Source: JAMOAW01 sp039908535 (GTDB taxonomy: Bacteria > Pseudomonadota > Magnetococcia > Magnetococcales > JADFZT01). Taken from it: DNA of 41,879 nt. Position 1 is the stretch's first letter. The number at the start of each line of letters is the position of its first letter. The stretch covers positions 1-41,879 of the forward strand of contig JAMOAW010000050.1 of the NCBI GenBank assembly GCA_039908535.1, in the 5' to 3' direction. The notes under the pieces are model-generated. The model was not told the origin of the DNA. It ran no database searches and saw nothing but the letters and a program-made list of their open reading frames with translations. Of this stretch, positions 10,101 to 14,826 are shown piece by piece. The position numbers and the translations under genes are program-made.

Positions 10101-12674
10101 GGTATCGGTATCAGAATCGGTTAAGGTATAGCTCACAACGCCAGTGGCTACCGTTAATATGGCAGTTCCATAGGTGCCCGTCTGGGTATAGGTCGTACCA
10201 CCATTGCTGGTGCTCCAACCGTTGCTCGCCATCCATGTGGTATCATAAGAGGCAGTGCCATCCACATCTGATTTGGTCAGGGTGATACTGGATGAAGAGG
10301 TGCCAGATGTGCCGTTGGAAACACCACCCGCTTCCACCAATGTCGCCGTCGCACTCCCCGCGCTTACGGTGGGGGTGTCATTGGCTCCAGTAATGGAAAA
10401 AATGGCATTAGTGGAAGCGGTGTCTGTCCCATCTGTGACCCGAACGGTAAAAGTATCGTTTACACTCTGACCGTTGGTGAGTGCCTGGGTATCCATATCA
10501 GAATTGTTAAGGGCATAGCTCACAATATTTGTGGCCACCGTCAAAGTGGCAACGCCATAGGTACCGGTTTTACTATAAGTCACACCACCGTTACTGGTAC
10601 TCCAGCCGTTACTAGCCATCCACGCGGTATCATAAGAGGCGGTGCCATCTGCGTCTGCTTTGCTCAAGGTGATACTGGATGAAGAAATACCCGATGTAGC
10701 GTTAGCAACCCCACCCGCTTCTATCAGAGTAAACGTCGCACTCCCCGCGCTCACAGTAGGAGCGGCGTTGTCATCATCCAGGATGGTAACGGTCTGCTGC
10801 TGCGTTCCACTTTCGGTACCATTGCTAACGCCAGTGATATCCAAAATAACCGTCTCACTCCCTTCCACCGTGGCATCCTGCACCGCCGTAACCGTTGTGG
10901 TCCCGGTCAGGCTGCCCGCGTTGATGGTGATGGTCGTCGAGGCTAAGGAATAGTCGGTTCCACCTCCCGTGGCGGTGCCAGTAGGTGACAGGGTCACGGT
11001 CACCGTTTTACTGGAAATCGCACTGAGGGTAGCCGTTACGGTAGAGGTTCCCGCTGCCTCGGCAATGCTGGCATTATTGACCGAAAGGGTGACCGTGGGA
11101 GCGGCATCGTCGTCCGTGATGGTAACGGTTTGTTGCTGGGTTCCGCTCTCGGTGGCTCCTCCGCCACCACTAACCCCTGTAATATCAACAATCACCGTTT
11201 CATCCACCTCATCCAAGGTATCTTGTACTGCTGTAATGGTCGCCGTACCCGTTGTACTTCCTGCCAAAATGGTGATGGTAGTAGAAGATAAGGTATAATC
11301 GGTTCCGCTATCCGTGGCGGTTCCCGATGCGGCAATGGTCACGTTGGTGTTAGAAGCGGCAGCGGCACTGAGTGTCGCCGTTACGGTAGAGGTTCCAGCG
11401 GATTCGGCAATTGTGGTATTGTTGACAGACAGGGTGACGGTGGGGGCAGCGACCGGTACACCTGCTGAGACTGTCATACCCGATGCGGATGGACCGGTAA
11501 TCTTGAAGGTGAAACTACCAGTATCACCCGCAGTGAAGGTTGTTATTACGCCAATGTAAGTGGTTCCAGAGTTCAAAGTAATATCGGAGATCATTGACCT
11601 AAGTTCTGTACCATAATCATCGTTGACATAGTAGAGATTGGTCAGGGGAGAGGCTGCGTTAAATGAATTTTGGTAGATGAATAGCATACTATCATTATAC
11701 TCACCTATTACCACGTTCGTTGTCTCAAGAGTGAAGCTTCCACCCTCAACTGGAGTAAAATTAAACGCTACGTAGTTAAAGGAACTTACAGATGTCTGGG
11801 TAACCTGGGCACCTGTATAAGTAGTAGGATGGTAGTCGTTTCCACTATTAATATCTTCCGTCGTCCAAGGTCGGTTAAAAGAGGCAGCAGTGGTCAATGT
11901 TCCGTTATATGTTTTTGTATCTACAGCAAGTATATAATTGTAAGAATTGTCGAATTGAATATCTGCGATATTAATTGTTCCTGTATTGGCCTCCAACGTC
12001 CAGTTACCGTCAAGAGTGGTCGTGCCAGTGCTATCTAAAGAAGCCGCCACATCCGCCCCGGTCGCCGTTGCCAAACCGGAAATAAACAACGCCCCATCCA
12101 CACCCTTAGCGATATCGCAACCATAAAGCAGAATATCCCCACTCTCATTTAACGAATGCCCTATCATGGCCAGTTCCGTTTGAACCACCGAATCGGTGAG
12201 AGAGGCATCGGTTAGGGTTGTCGTTCCAACATAAAGGGTTCCCTCAGCCCCATGGGACAACACATGAATGGCGTCATAGCCATTATGGGTCTCGGCCCAT
12301 TGGGCGATTTGGGCCAAGCCGTCTTGACTGCCGTCAATCTCTTCAATTTCAACCCCGGCATGAATCCCCGCTTCCAATGTTTTATAATCGGCCACCGATG
12401 TATCGACAAAGACCACCTCTTTTTTGCCATCATTGAGTGTTGTATCGACGGCCCGCACCTGCACTGGTGCAGGTGCGTTGGGAATGAGAGCCTGAGCCGC
12501 ATCGTCTGGTACGGTATGGGCGGTCGAATCCGAAACATGATCCACCACATCCACCCCTGCCGCCCCATCAAACATAAGACGAGGTTCCAAAGCCATCAGC
12601 ACGGGTTTAACGTTTCTAGTACGAACCGCTTTAGATACAGGGCGTTTAAAGGATTTATTCCAAAAAGAATCCAT
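1..12674 (-). CDS. Giant modular surface/secreted protein, LEPR motif, two DUF4347 domains, Ig-like/VCBS/Calx-beta repeats (C-terminus beyond window)
   Basis: The frame is open from the ATG at 12674 to the left edge, at least 4,224 codons. I checked frame continuity at several points: the N-terminus, both DUF4347 copies, the propeller segment, and the VCBS at position 1 all read in the same phase. The N-terminus has no Sec signal but carries LEPRLMFDGAA (residues 29-39), a motif typical of giant type I-secreted adhesins. Modules in order: DUF4347 (86-235), two Calx-beta, two VCBS, cadherin-like modules, seven or more Ig-like repeats with an APT...DFTL pattern, a second DUF4347 (about 1954-2095), a seven-repeat propeller-like segment, three further Ig-like repeats, more APT repeats, a cadherin-like repeat and VCBS. 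Composition is rich in Thr/Ser/Gly/Asp. The likely role is adhesion or matrix building. The export signal and any RTX repeats would lie outside the window. A weak AAGG ribosome site lies within a GGTACC palindrome about 12 nt upstream. Confidence 0.93.
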   Translation of the reverse strand, partial: MDSFWNKSFKRPVSKAVRTRNVKPVLMALEPRLMFDGAAGVDVVDHVSDSTAHTVPDDAAQALIPNAPAPVQVRAVDTTLNDGKKEVVFVDTSVADYKTLEAGIHAGVEIEEIDGSQDGLAQIAQWAETHNGYDAIHVLSHGAEGTLYVGTTTLTDASLTDSVVQTELAMIGHSLNESGDILLYGCDIAKGVDGALFISGLATATGADVAASLDSTGTTTLDGNWTLEANTGTINIADIQFDNSYNYILAVDTKTYNGTLTTAASFNRPWTTEDINSGNDYHPTTYTGAQVTQTSVSSFNYVAFNFTPVEGGSFTLETTNVVIGEYNDSMLFIYQNSFNAASPLTNLYYVNDDYGTELRSMISDITLNSGTTYIGVITTFTAGDTGSFTFKITGPSASGMTVSAGVPVAAPTVTLSVNNTTIAESAGTSTVTATLSAAAASNTNVTIAASGTATDSGTDYTLSSTTITILAGSTTGTATITAVQDTLDEVDETVIVDITGVSGGGGATESGTQQQTVTITDDDAAPTVTLSVNNASIAEAAGTSTVTATLSAISSKTVTVTLSPTGTATGGGTDYSLASTTITINAGSLTGTTTVTAVQDATVEGSETVILDITGVSNGTESGTQQQTVTILDDDNAAPTVSAGSATFTLIEAGGVANATSGISSSSITLSKADADGTASYDTAWMASNGWSTSNGGVTYSKTGTYGVATLTVATNIVSYALNNSDMDTQALTNGQSVNDTFTVRVTDGTDTASTNAIFSITGANDTPTVSAGSATATLVEAGGVSNGTSGTSSSSITLTKSDVDGTASYDTTWMASNGWSTSNGGTTYTQTGTYGTAILTVATGVVSYTLTDSDTDTETLTSGQSVTDSFTVRVTDGSATQSVSASFAITGANDAPLFFGLDGDSGTFVAGGTPEYIDDQVTVEVVATITDIDSTHFNGGYVTITQNSGTANGTFSLDNTAILSGTGTVAFNGTLGGSGADSILTAGETVWVNSLITSSGSGWVAIGTVDSTEDGQGGNNLKITFNTTDATPDTVGILAQYLKYTAPTTGARVFGVVVNDGNGGSSAAASVTMTGSSAPPVITIANSNLSYTENTTATQIDATATVIDNDGNSEWDGGSLKAQITANNEAADEISIADTNGTGPAITISGTTILADGTNVGSLSTSGGIVTNDTALTVTFDSNATNAIVQEVLQSLRYRNTSETPGTSNRTITITATDKNAEAGVDTRTVAVNSVADVTSVAITNGTRNGNTAYRLDDIVVVTVNFDQSVTVTGTPTLALDIGGSSKTATYVNGSPGTALVFNYTVQAGDLDTNGVDATLNGIALPGGATIIDTTGTADNATLTYSLVNNASANVDGVIPTFIAASSTPADNGSGVAPSANLQLVFSENLTVGTGNITLINVSTSATVETFNIATGVGSSGGTASLSGTTLTLNPNSNLDEATQYAIQIATTAFTDAVGNSFAGISDNTTYNFTTSVTDSSAPTFLAIQRDTPTTKDTNSATLTYTLHFNEAVTGVDASDFALNATGSAGGTITGVSGSGTSTITVTVGSVTGVGTLGLNLNNGHGITDIAGNALPTSEPADDEIYRIDRVAPTLISFNRLTSGDGITDSATVQFLAMFNEPVTGVSASDFTLATTGTATGSITGVSGDGTPVIIITVGSVSGNGTLNLDLAGGVTITDTFGNSLTNTSPTTTIDESYTIDKTAPTAVAITRTAAELTKATSVTFDVLFSETVANLDTTDFVLSGTATGTIASVNTTTGSAYTVTVNGISGNGALGLNFAGGQDIVDTAGNAFSGSAPSTNESYSIDNTAPTVTAINRAGVNQIAASTASSAVFTVVFNETVSGVATSDFTVTGTATGTSVTSVSSTNGKVFQVTVGGVNGSIGQTVGLDFTGSINDALNTAGSANFTSGQTYTIGGVLLNEGAVDQATLDVLIGVNRAGTLQLVHAEGIATELVIIDSRVPGLASLTNGIRAGVDVWLLDANSSAIDQITNILAQYHNLAAVHLISHGAAGAVYLGAETISSATLGNQAATLTAWGKALAETGDLLVYGCDVAAGETGQMFINALATATGADIAASDNLTGSNFLGGDWTLETTTGSVESETIQPVDFSGVLASSTTMYMADNSVESGIIYVRPNGTSYTWSFGTGWFRYTNNNPDEFLPIRTVSMNPNTPPPAGCYVQYSTNNGGSWTNLSTTEVSTSGTIWRYVNNTGTSDPYDFTFNYTVNNSAYISGTMYIGSWLRIIPDSAPTAINVSYPTTTSSTYLFTDTTQGTTLATLTPTDTGNIRRGYWAIDSGQTVSNLFAISSDNTSGNTATLTLGSGTMPAAGQTASVTVRYYDLYQTDTSNNPISGSGLSTSLTFNFVAESTQDLSGFGSDLALNTTTANAQTSPALTALSNGNFVAVWSSTGQSDGATKTSIIAQIFSSTGTKVGSEIVVSPANNNANEYYPTVAALDNGRFVVAYTSDTDADDLDIRYVLVAANGTVGSELVANTATDRMEDTLSIATLSDGSFMIGWYSYTSDYSSADSLARRFNAADGSPQGAEITLRAGSDFGDVNGSGLALYPSIAPLSNGSYVASWTQYDSSWNSMGVYGRVGTGTPFQITTSTDPYLTKLASLAGGGFVVTWDQGTDVYFRLYDNTGIAQGAAIRANVTTTGSQNTPAVVALSGGGFLVGWQSDTGDYSNSGIFGRRFAADGTAVDSTDIQINEHRRNDQSAVALAATSGNTFIAVWQDDAANGTGNSGIEGRLLLPTGPSVSSVTSTTANGIYKAGDIINVIVNFSEAVTVNTTNGTPYITLETGTTDRNVNYVSGSTTTALTFTYTVQAGDTSTDLDFASTTALVLNGGTINATTGGTAATLTLVTPGAANSLGNAKAIVIDTTAPSITNVTVPNSTMKVGNTVVVTITVSSDSDTYTLQSGSIDGFTLSSFAKINATTYTASFTVTEGGTDVAAGSNIPVSLVLLDTVGNQSSTYTTAIAQAGDAINANTPTDIALSNSTVLANAGANATVGAFSSTDSTSGDTFTYTLVAGTGSTNNASFSISGGNLLVTDPSAMSGTYSVRVRSTDAGGNYYEEALSVIVTSGPTVTDANIAITSTPSGTSSTYKIGDTVTATWNNTASGDNNAGVTGVTMDFTAFGGGAAIAATESSGIWSASYTIVSGSIDTTSRNVSVSATTASGTTTTADSSNLTVDNEAPTVTEGRISISGASGTAGAYKIGDTVTATWVNTAAGDNNTDTITTVTVDFSQFGGGSTVAASNSSGTWTATYLITAGAIDTTSRNVSITATDNAGNTTTTADLTNATVDSVAPIVTAGYIAISGASGTSGAFMIGDTITATWIDTGGDANADTIAGVTFNFSQFGGGTAVVASNSGGVWTATYTIVSGSINGTTNLNVSATVTDNAGNTTTAADTANVTLDNKVPTLSSSNPLDNATGVAITNNIVLTFDEEIQLGTSGTITLYDITGVGANSIVIDVANHNNQLTVSDTILTINPTLNLITTNQYAVQLAAGTVKDTIGNSFAGIANSTTLNFSTGSVDTTAPTAAIVDIADPTQPNAGTATINFSEQVTNVDITDFTLTRDGNAVTITGLTVDGSGSQYTLNLSSVTTTAGVYLLTLNTSNIQDTSGNPLTASVSDSFTIDTTAPTGVAIARASANPSNASSVNFTVTFSEAVSGVDSTDFTLTGTATSGATIGEVTQVSGAVYTVAVNNVSGNGMLGLDLNSSATGITDIAGNAISGGITGQLFTIDHTAPTVTAIHRNSAEVCNNGTVSYTVSFSEAVTGVNASDFTLDKVAGVTVTNGDSDISVTGSGDTYTVTVANVSGNGTLSVDLIASGTGISDASSNAIDSGFTNGDAYIIDTTNPSVTAAQSFNLPENMAANFVIGQVMSTDANAISGYIIASGDDAGYFAIDSNGVITLTTTGATTGAASADYETTPNSFNLGIIATDAAGNTSTSQTVIITVLDAMENASAPAVTTPTTISITDTTANDIFTSTNTSNLSGTISATDVDNIASYGISSPTSTSAAHTVNSITYDLSKTGTYGTLYMVSTGSDMGKYLFEPNNAVINALTNGTLSDTFTVTATDANANPLTENATLTVNVTGANDTPTVTSGSATATLVEAGGVANATTGTSVSSITLTKADVDGTASYDTAWLTTNDWTTADVGLTYTKTGTYGTATLTVATGVVSYALIDSDADTQALTSGQSVTDSFTIQVTDGSATQSVNASFAIT
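2430..3430 (-). repeat. Three tandem Ig-like repeats with FGGG motif
   Basis: Three copies of about 110 residues share YKIGDTVTATW, T(V/M)DF(S/T)xFGGG, AxxSSGxWxAxYTI and the TTADxxNxTVD linker. They resemble one another at both protein and DNA level, so they arose by tandem duplication inside the gene. Confidence 0.7.
4430..5540 (-). repeat. Seven-repeat segment, probable seven-bladed beta-propeller-like domain
   Basis: Seven units of about 50-55 residues share L-x-x-G-x-F-x-V-x-W-x-S ... G-x-x-x-R-x-F-x-x-x-G-x-x-x-G. The core strands read FVAVWSS, FVVAYTS, FMIGWYS, YVASWTQ, FVVTWDQ, FLVGWQS and FIAVWQD. The count of seven and the blade-like length suggest a closed propeller between Ig-like arrays. 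The fold is inferred from periodicity alone. Confidence 0.6.
6390..6820 (-). other. DUF4347 domain, internal second copy
   Basis: Residues about 1954-2095 of the giant protein, in the same frame. The copy reads ELVIIDSRV, then HLISHGAAGAVYLG, then LLVYGCDVAAGETG, then GGDWTLETTTG. Both the SHG histidine and the YGCD cysteine are kept. A DUF4347 domain at mid-protein is unusual, because this domain normally follows the N-terminal LEPR motif. Confidence 0.82.
6945..8250 (-). repeat. Four tandem bacterial Ig-like repeats (APT...DFTL type)
   Basis: Four modules of about 105-110 residues each begin with D-x-x-APT followed by I-x-R, then F-x-E-x-V-x-G-V-x-x-x-D-F, then VSGNG-x-L-x-L-x-x-x-x-I-x-D-x-x-G-N-A. 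Three further copies lie at about 1110-2085 in the same frame. An SbsA-like (Big_5) module precedes this array. The type is known from large repetitive adhesins. Confidence 0.7.
10000..10760 (-). repeat. Two tandem VCBS-type repeats
   Basis: Two roughly 125-residue modules contain SITLSKADxDGTASYDTxWM, KTGTYGxATLTV, YxLxxSDxxTQALTxGQSVxDxFTV and a closing ITGANDxPT. This matches the VCBS repeat common in large secreted adhesins. A third closely similar copy lies at the left edge of the window, about 9.6 kb away. Confidence 0.75.
10765..11446 (-). repeat. Two tandem Calx-beta-like repeats in the giant protein
   Basis: Two copies begin APTVTLSVNN and share SAGTSTVTATLSA, a GTDYxLxSTTITI strand, a SxTGTxTxTAVQD strand and a VEGSETV / LDEVDETV strand. 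Each ends in TESGTQQQTVTI-DDD. This is the Calx-beta pattern; the family binds calcium through acidic residues at domain edges, and the DDD/DDDD junctions here fit that. Each copy spans about 110 residues. Confidence 0.75.
11970..12419 (-). other. DUF4347 domain, N-terminal copy
   Basis: Residues 86-235 of the giant protein. It opens with a beta-strand EVVFVDTSV, has HVLSHGAEG at 137-145, and has LLYGCDIAKG at 182-191. The His in SHG and the Cys in YGCD are both present. DUF4347 commonly sits directly behind the LEPR motif in giant surface proteins. The strand-H-G then strand-G-C order resembles clan CD cysteine peptidases such as caspases and gingipains; that resemblance is my inference. Confidence 0.85.
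12454..12477 (-). other. Perfect 10-bp inverted repeat with 4-nt loop inside the 5' coding region
   Basis: CGCACCTGCA and its exact complement flank CTGG, within codons about 66-74 of the giant gene (an Ala/Pro/Val stretch after the LEPR motif). It would form a stable mRNA hairpin near the start of a very long message. It may simply reflect the repetitive protein linker. Confidence 0.5.
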
Positions 12675-12850
12675 GGGGAAGGTACCTTTTTTTTGAAAAT
12701 CAGGTTGTCTTTAGGATAGAGATAAAACTCAAAACAAGAGAGAGCAAGGTTGATTTAATATCTTTCATATATAATAATTAGTATATACGAAGATTGCCAA
12801 CAATGACAAGAAAAAATGGACAAACCATACAAAGGCCCCTTAAATCCAGA
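12675..12850 (-). promoter_or_regulatory. Upstream region of the giant surface-protein gene
   Basis: This AT-rich stretch includes TATATATAATAATTAGTATA around 12768-12786, a likely promoter zone for the minus-strand giant gene. There is a perfect AAGGTACCTT palindrome at about 12679-12688 just before the start. I cannot fix -35 and -10 boxes with confidence, and no gene is visible. Confidence 0.3.
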
Positions 12851-12979
12851 GGGTGTAGATTTTCTGAAACGACACTATTGCAAACCGTTATGAGCACTGG
12901 ATGGCGTGCATAACGCGAAAGTGATTGCGTTTATATTGAAATGATTGCACCATCACTTCGTTATAGAAGATCTACACCC
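12851..12979. mobile_element. MITE-like 129-bp element with about 20-bp terminal inverted repeats
   Basis: The left end, GGGTGTAGAT-TTTCT-GAAACGA, and the right end read in reverse, GGGTGTAGAT-CTTCT-ATAACGA, match over about 22 bp with three or four differences. Inside are two further hairpins: CGTTATG/CATAACG (about 12886-12915) and CGAAAGTGAT/ATCACTTCG (about 12915-12960). There is no open reading frame. No exact target-site duplication is seen at the borders. It lies between the GT9 gene end and the giant gene start, so it occupies the promoter-side region of the giant gene. A non-autonomous transposon end pair is the best reading; a structured RNA leader is an alternative. Confidence 0.6.
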
Positions 12980-13024
12980 AAATTATTTCTCTCTTGCCTG
13001 ACCTTTAAACCAATCATTGATACA

Positions 13025-14290
13025 CTAAAAATGTGATCGAAGTATCCCAAAAGGCACAGACTCCTCAACCATCAATGGCACATCTGCCGGTTTCCATGTC
13101 ATAATATGTTTTTGTTCTAAAATATTTTCTGCAGATTCAATCACCTGTTTCACCTCAATACGGAGCATACAAAATTGTTTTCCACGACAGGGAGGGATAT
13201 AAAGATGATGAATGCATGGACTGCAATAGATGGCCCCATAAATAGCATGGGTATTGGCACGATCTATATGGTATTGCACGGGGTGACAGGGACCGAATAG
13301 GCTCAGGGTGGGGGTCAACAGGGCATACCCCATGTTCATAACGCCAGTGTCGTTGGTAATAAGAAGATCACACTCCTTTAAAATGGCCAAAAAAATTGAA
13401 AAGCTAAAACAACCGGCTATATTATAAATACCAGATTTTTCCCCTTCAGTCTGTTCCACTACCTGTTGTACATAGCCCCGTTCTTCTGAACTCCCAACAA
13501 ATATAATGGTATAACCTCGCTGAGAAAAATATTGTGCCACATGCACAAAGCGTTCAGCAGGCCAGCGGCGCTCAAGAGATAATTCCGAGGCATTTATATT
13601 GATCGCAATGCGGCGTTGCTGCACATGACCAGACAAAATGGCTTGAATCTGATGACGGGCATCTAAGAGGAGTTCCTGATCAATGGACAACGGGACCAGA
13701 TCACTTGATGAATCAGCAGCAACATGCGCCATCCGGGCCAATTGGAGATAACAAACACGAATCGGCATCGTAAAATTAAAATACATCAGGTGCGTATAGA
13801 TATAGTTTTTAAAATCTGTATCGCTATTACAAAAAAAACCAAACCTATTCCGCCCCATACTCGCAAGACTCACAATGGCTCCATAGGCAGAGAATAGTTC
13901 AAGATCAAAAAAAAGATCAATACGGTTAGCTATCAAACTAAAAAACATGTTGACATTGCTGACAACGAGACGCCATAAATTATGATCATCCACAAAATAA
14001 ACCTCATCTATACCATCAATATGTGCAAAAATGGGTTTATTTTTCACATGCGTGATAAACAAAATTTTTGCGCTTGGATAGAGATTCCTCAGGGCGCGCA
14101 ACATTGGCAACGTATGGATAATACTCCCTAAGCCAAAATATTTGGCCACGGCAATACATCTGACCTTTTCAGGTCTGACAACATGGTCAAATCGCATCAA
14201 ATAACCAAGCAATTTTACAATTGGAATCAACAAAAATACCAGGATGCGACCGATAAAACGGTCGATAAATATTTTCTTTTTTAGCTGCAT
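13025..14290 (-). CDS. Glycosyltransferase family 9 (ADP-heptose:LPS heptosyltransferase-like)
   Basis: This is probably a membrane-associated GT-B transferase that adds a heptose or related sugar to a surface glycan. It has a GT9 N-terminal motif KYFGLGSIIHTLPMLRALRN and a C-terminal donor-site segment LLITNDTGVMNMGYAL followed by LSLFGP. A Cys cluster, CSPC...PC...CM, near residues 350-370 is seen in part of this family. The frame opens further upstream at a TTG (14338), but that extension lies in a palindromic repeat. The ATG at 14290 has GGAG five bases upstream and is followed by a basic, hydrophobic stretch typical of the family. It is divergent from the radical SAM operon. Confidence 0.85.
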   Translation of the reverse strand: MQLKKKIFIDRFIGRILVFLLIPIVKLLGYLMRFDHVVRPEKVRCIAVAKYFGLGSIIHTLPMLRALRNLYPSAKILFITHVKNKPIFAHIDGIDEVYFVDDHNLWRLVVSNVNMFFSLIANRIDLFFDLELFSAYGAIVSLASMGRNRFGFFCNSDTDFKNYIYTHLMYFNFTMPIRVCYLQLARMAHVAADSSSDLVPLSIDQELLLDARHQIQAILSGHVQQRRIAININASELSLERRWPAERFVHVAQYFSQRGYTIIFVGSSEERGYVQQVVEQTEGEKSGIYNIAGCFSFSIFLAILKECDLLITNDTGVMNMGYALLTPTLSLFGPCHPVQYHIDRANTHAIYGAIYCSPCIHHLYIPPCRGKQFCMLRIEVKQVIESAENILEQKHIMTWKPADVPLMVEESVPFGILRSHF

Positions 14291-14323
14291 GGGGACTCCA
14301 ACCGCTGTAAACATGATGCCCTT

Positions 14324-14575
14324 CGGGCAAAAAATCAAAAGAAAAACCCTGGGGGCACTCCCCCAGACCCCTTTTTTCTTTTAATAAAAAAAAAGGGTGG
14401 GGGTGTTGGGGGCGGTTCTCCGCCCCCAAGGTCTTGATTTTTTGTTTTTCCGATACATAAAAAATTAAAATCAAAACCCTGGGGGATGAATCCCCCAGAA
14501 CCCCTCTTTTTTTAAAAAAAAGGCGGGTAGAATTGGGGGACGATTCTGGACCCCTCAAAATCTCTTTCGATCCCA
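14324..14575. repeat. Interspersed palindromic repeat cluster (copy 1)
   Basis: There are three perfect palindromes: CTGGGGG-CACT-CCCCCAG (14349-14366), TTGGGGGCGG-TTCT-CCGCCCCCAA (14406-14429) and CTGGGGGA-TGAA-TCCCCCAG (14479-14498). They are spaced by A-rich or T-rich runs and by phrases such as AAAATCAAAACCCT and AAGGTCTTG. Similar blocks recur at 19527-19660, 26236-26390 and 41723-41750. The cluster produces spurious short reading frames. Some hairpins could also act as terminators. Confidence 0.75.
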
Positions 14576-14826
14576 ATTTTGACTATAAATATCATGCAAA
14601 AATTGACATAGTTTGTCACGGCATATAAAAGGATTTTGCCTTTGACTTTATTATGATGTAAGGGCATACTATTCTCTTCCTCTTTGGCTAACAAGAGAAA
14701 AAATCCTGTCAAATAAACGAGTTTTGCGACAACCTCTTAATCAAAACCAATATTGACTAAAGATCATTTTATCTCGCTTGCCTTTGGATTTTCAGCCTTG
14801 CACATAGACAAGAAAGGCATATTTCT
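14576..14826 (+). promoter_or_regulatory. Leader and promoter region of the radical SAM operon
   Basis: This is a non-coding AT-rich region between divergent genes. The last bases before the start include AGAAAGG about 11 nt upstream of the ATG at 14827, a usable ribosome site. I see no convincing promoter boxes or operator. It holds no gene. Confidence 0.3.

Noticed and set aside
211..12038. Many plus-strand frames of 60-340 codons and several minus-strand frames in other phases
   Set aside because: They are shadows of the single giant minus-strand gene; their composition (Val/Leu/Pro-rich antisense of Thr/Ser/Gly repeats) shows no family pattern and no ribosome sites were needed to explain them.
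12252..12719. Plus-strand frame of 155 codons over the start of the giant gene
   Set aside because: Antisense to the LEPR/DUF4347 region, which has clear family motifs.
12841..12990. Target-site duplication around the MITE-like element
   Set aside because: Flanks share only AAAT at slightly offset places, not an exact direct repeat at the borders.
14341..14500. Simple pair of rho-independent terminators
   Set aside because: Strong stems are present, but they lie upstream of both flanking genes and recur as a repeat family, so termination is not their best explanation here.
14187..14712. Two minus-strand frames upstream of the GT9 gene
   Set aside because: They run through palindromic repeat copy 1 (PWG/LGDSSP-like repeat translation) and overlap the GT9 start; no gene-like sequence.
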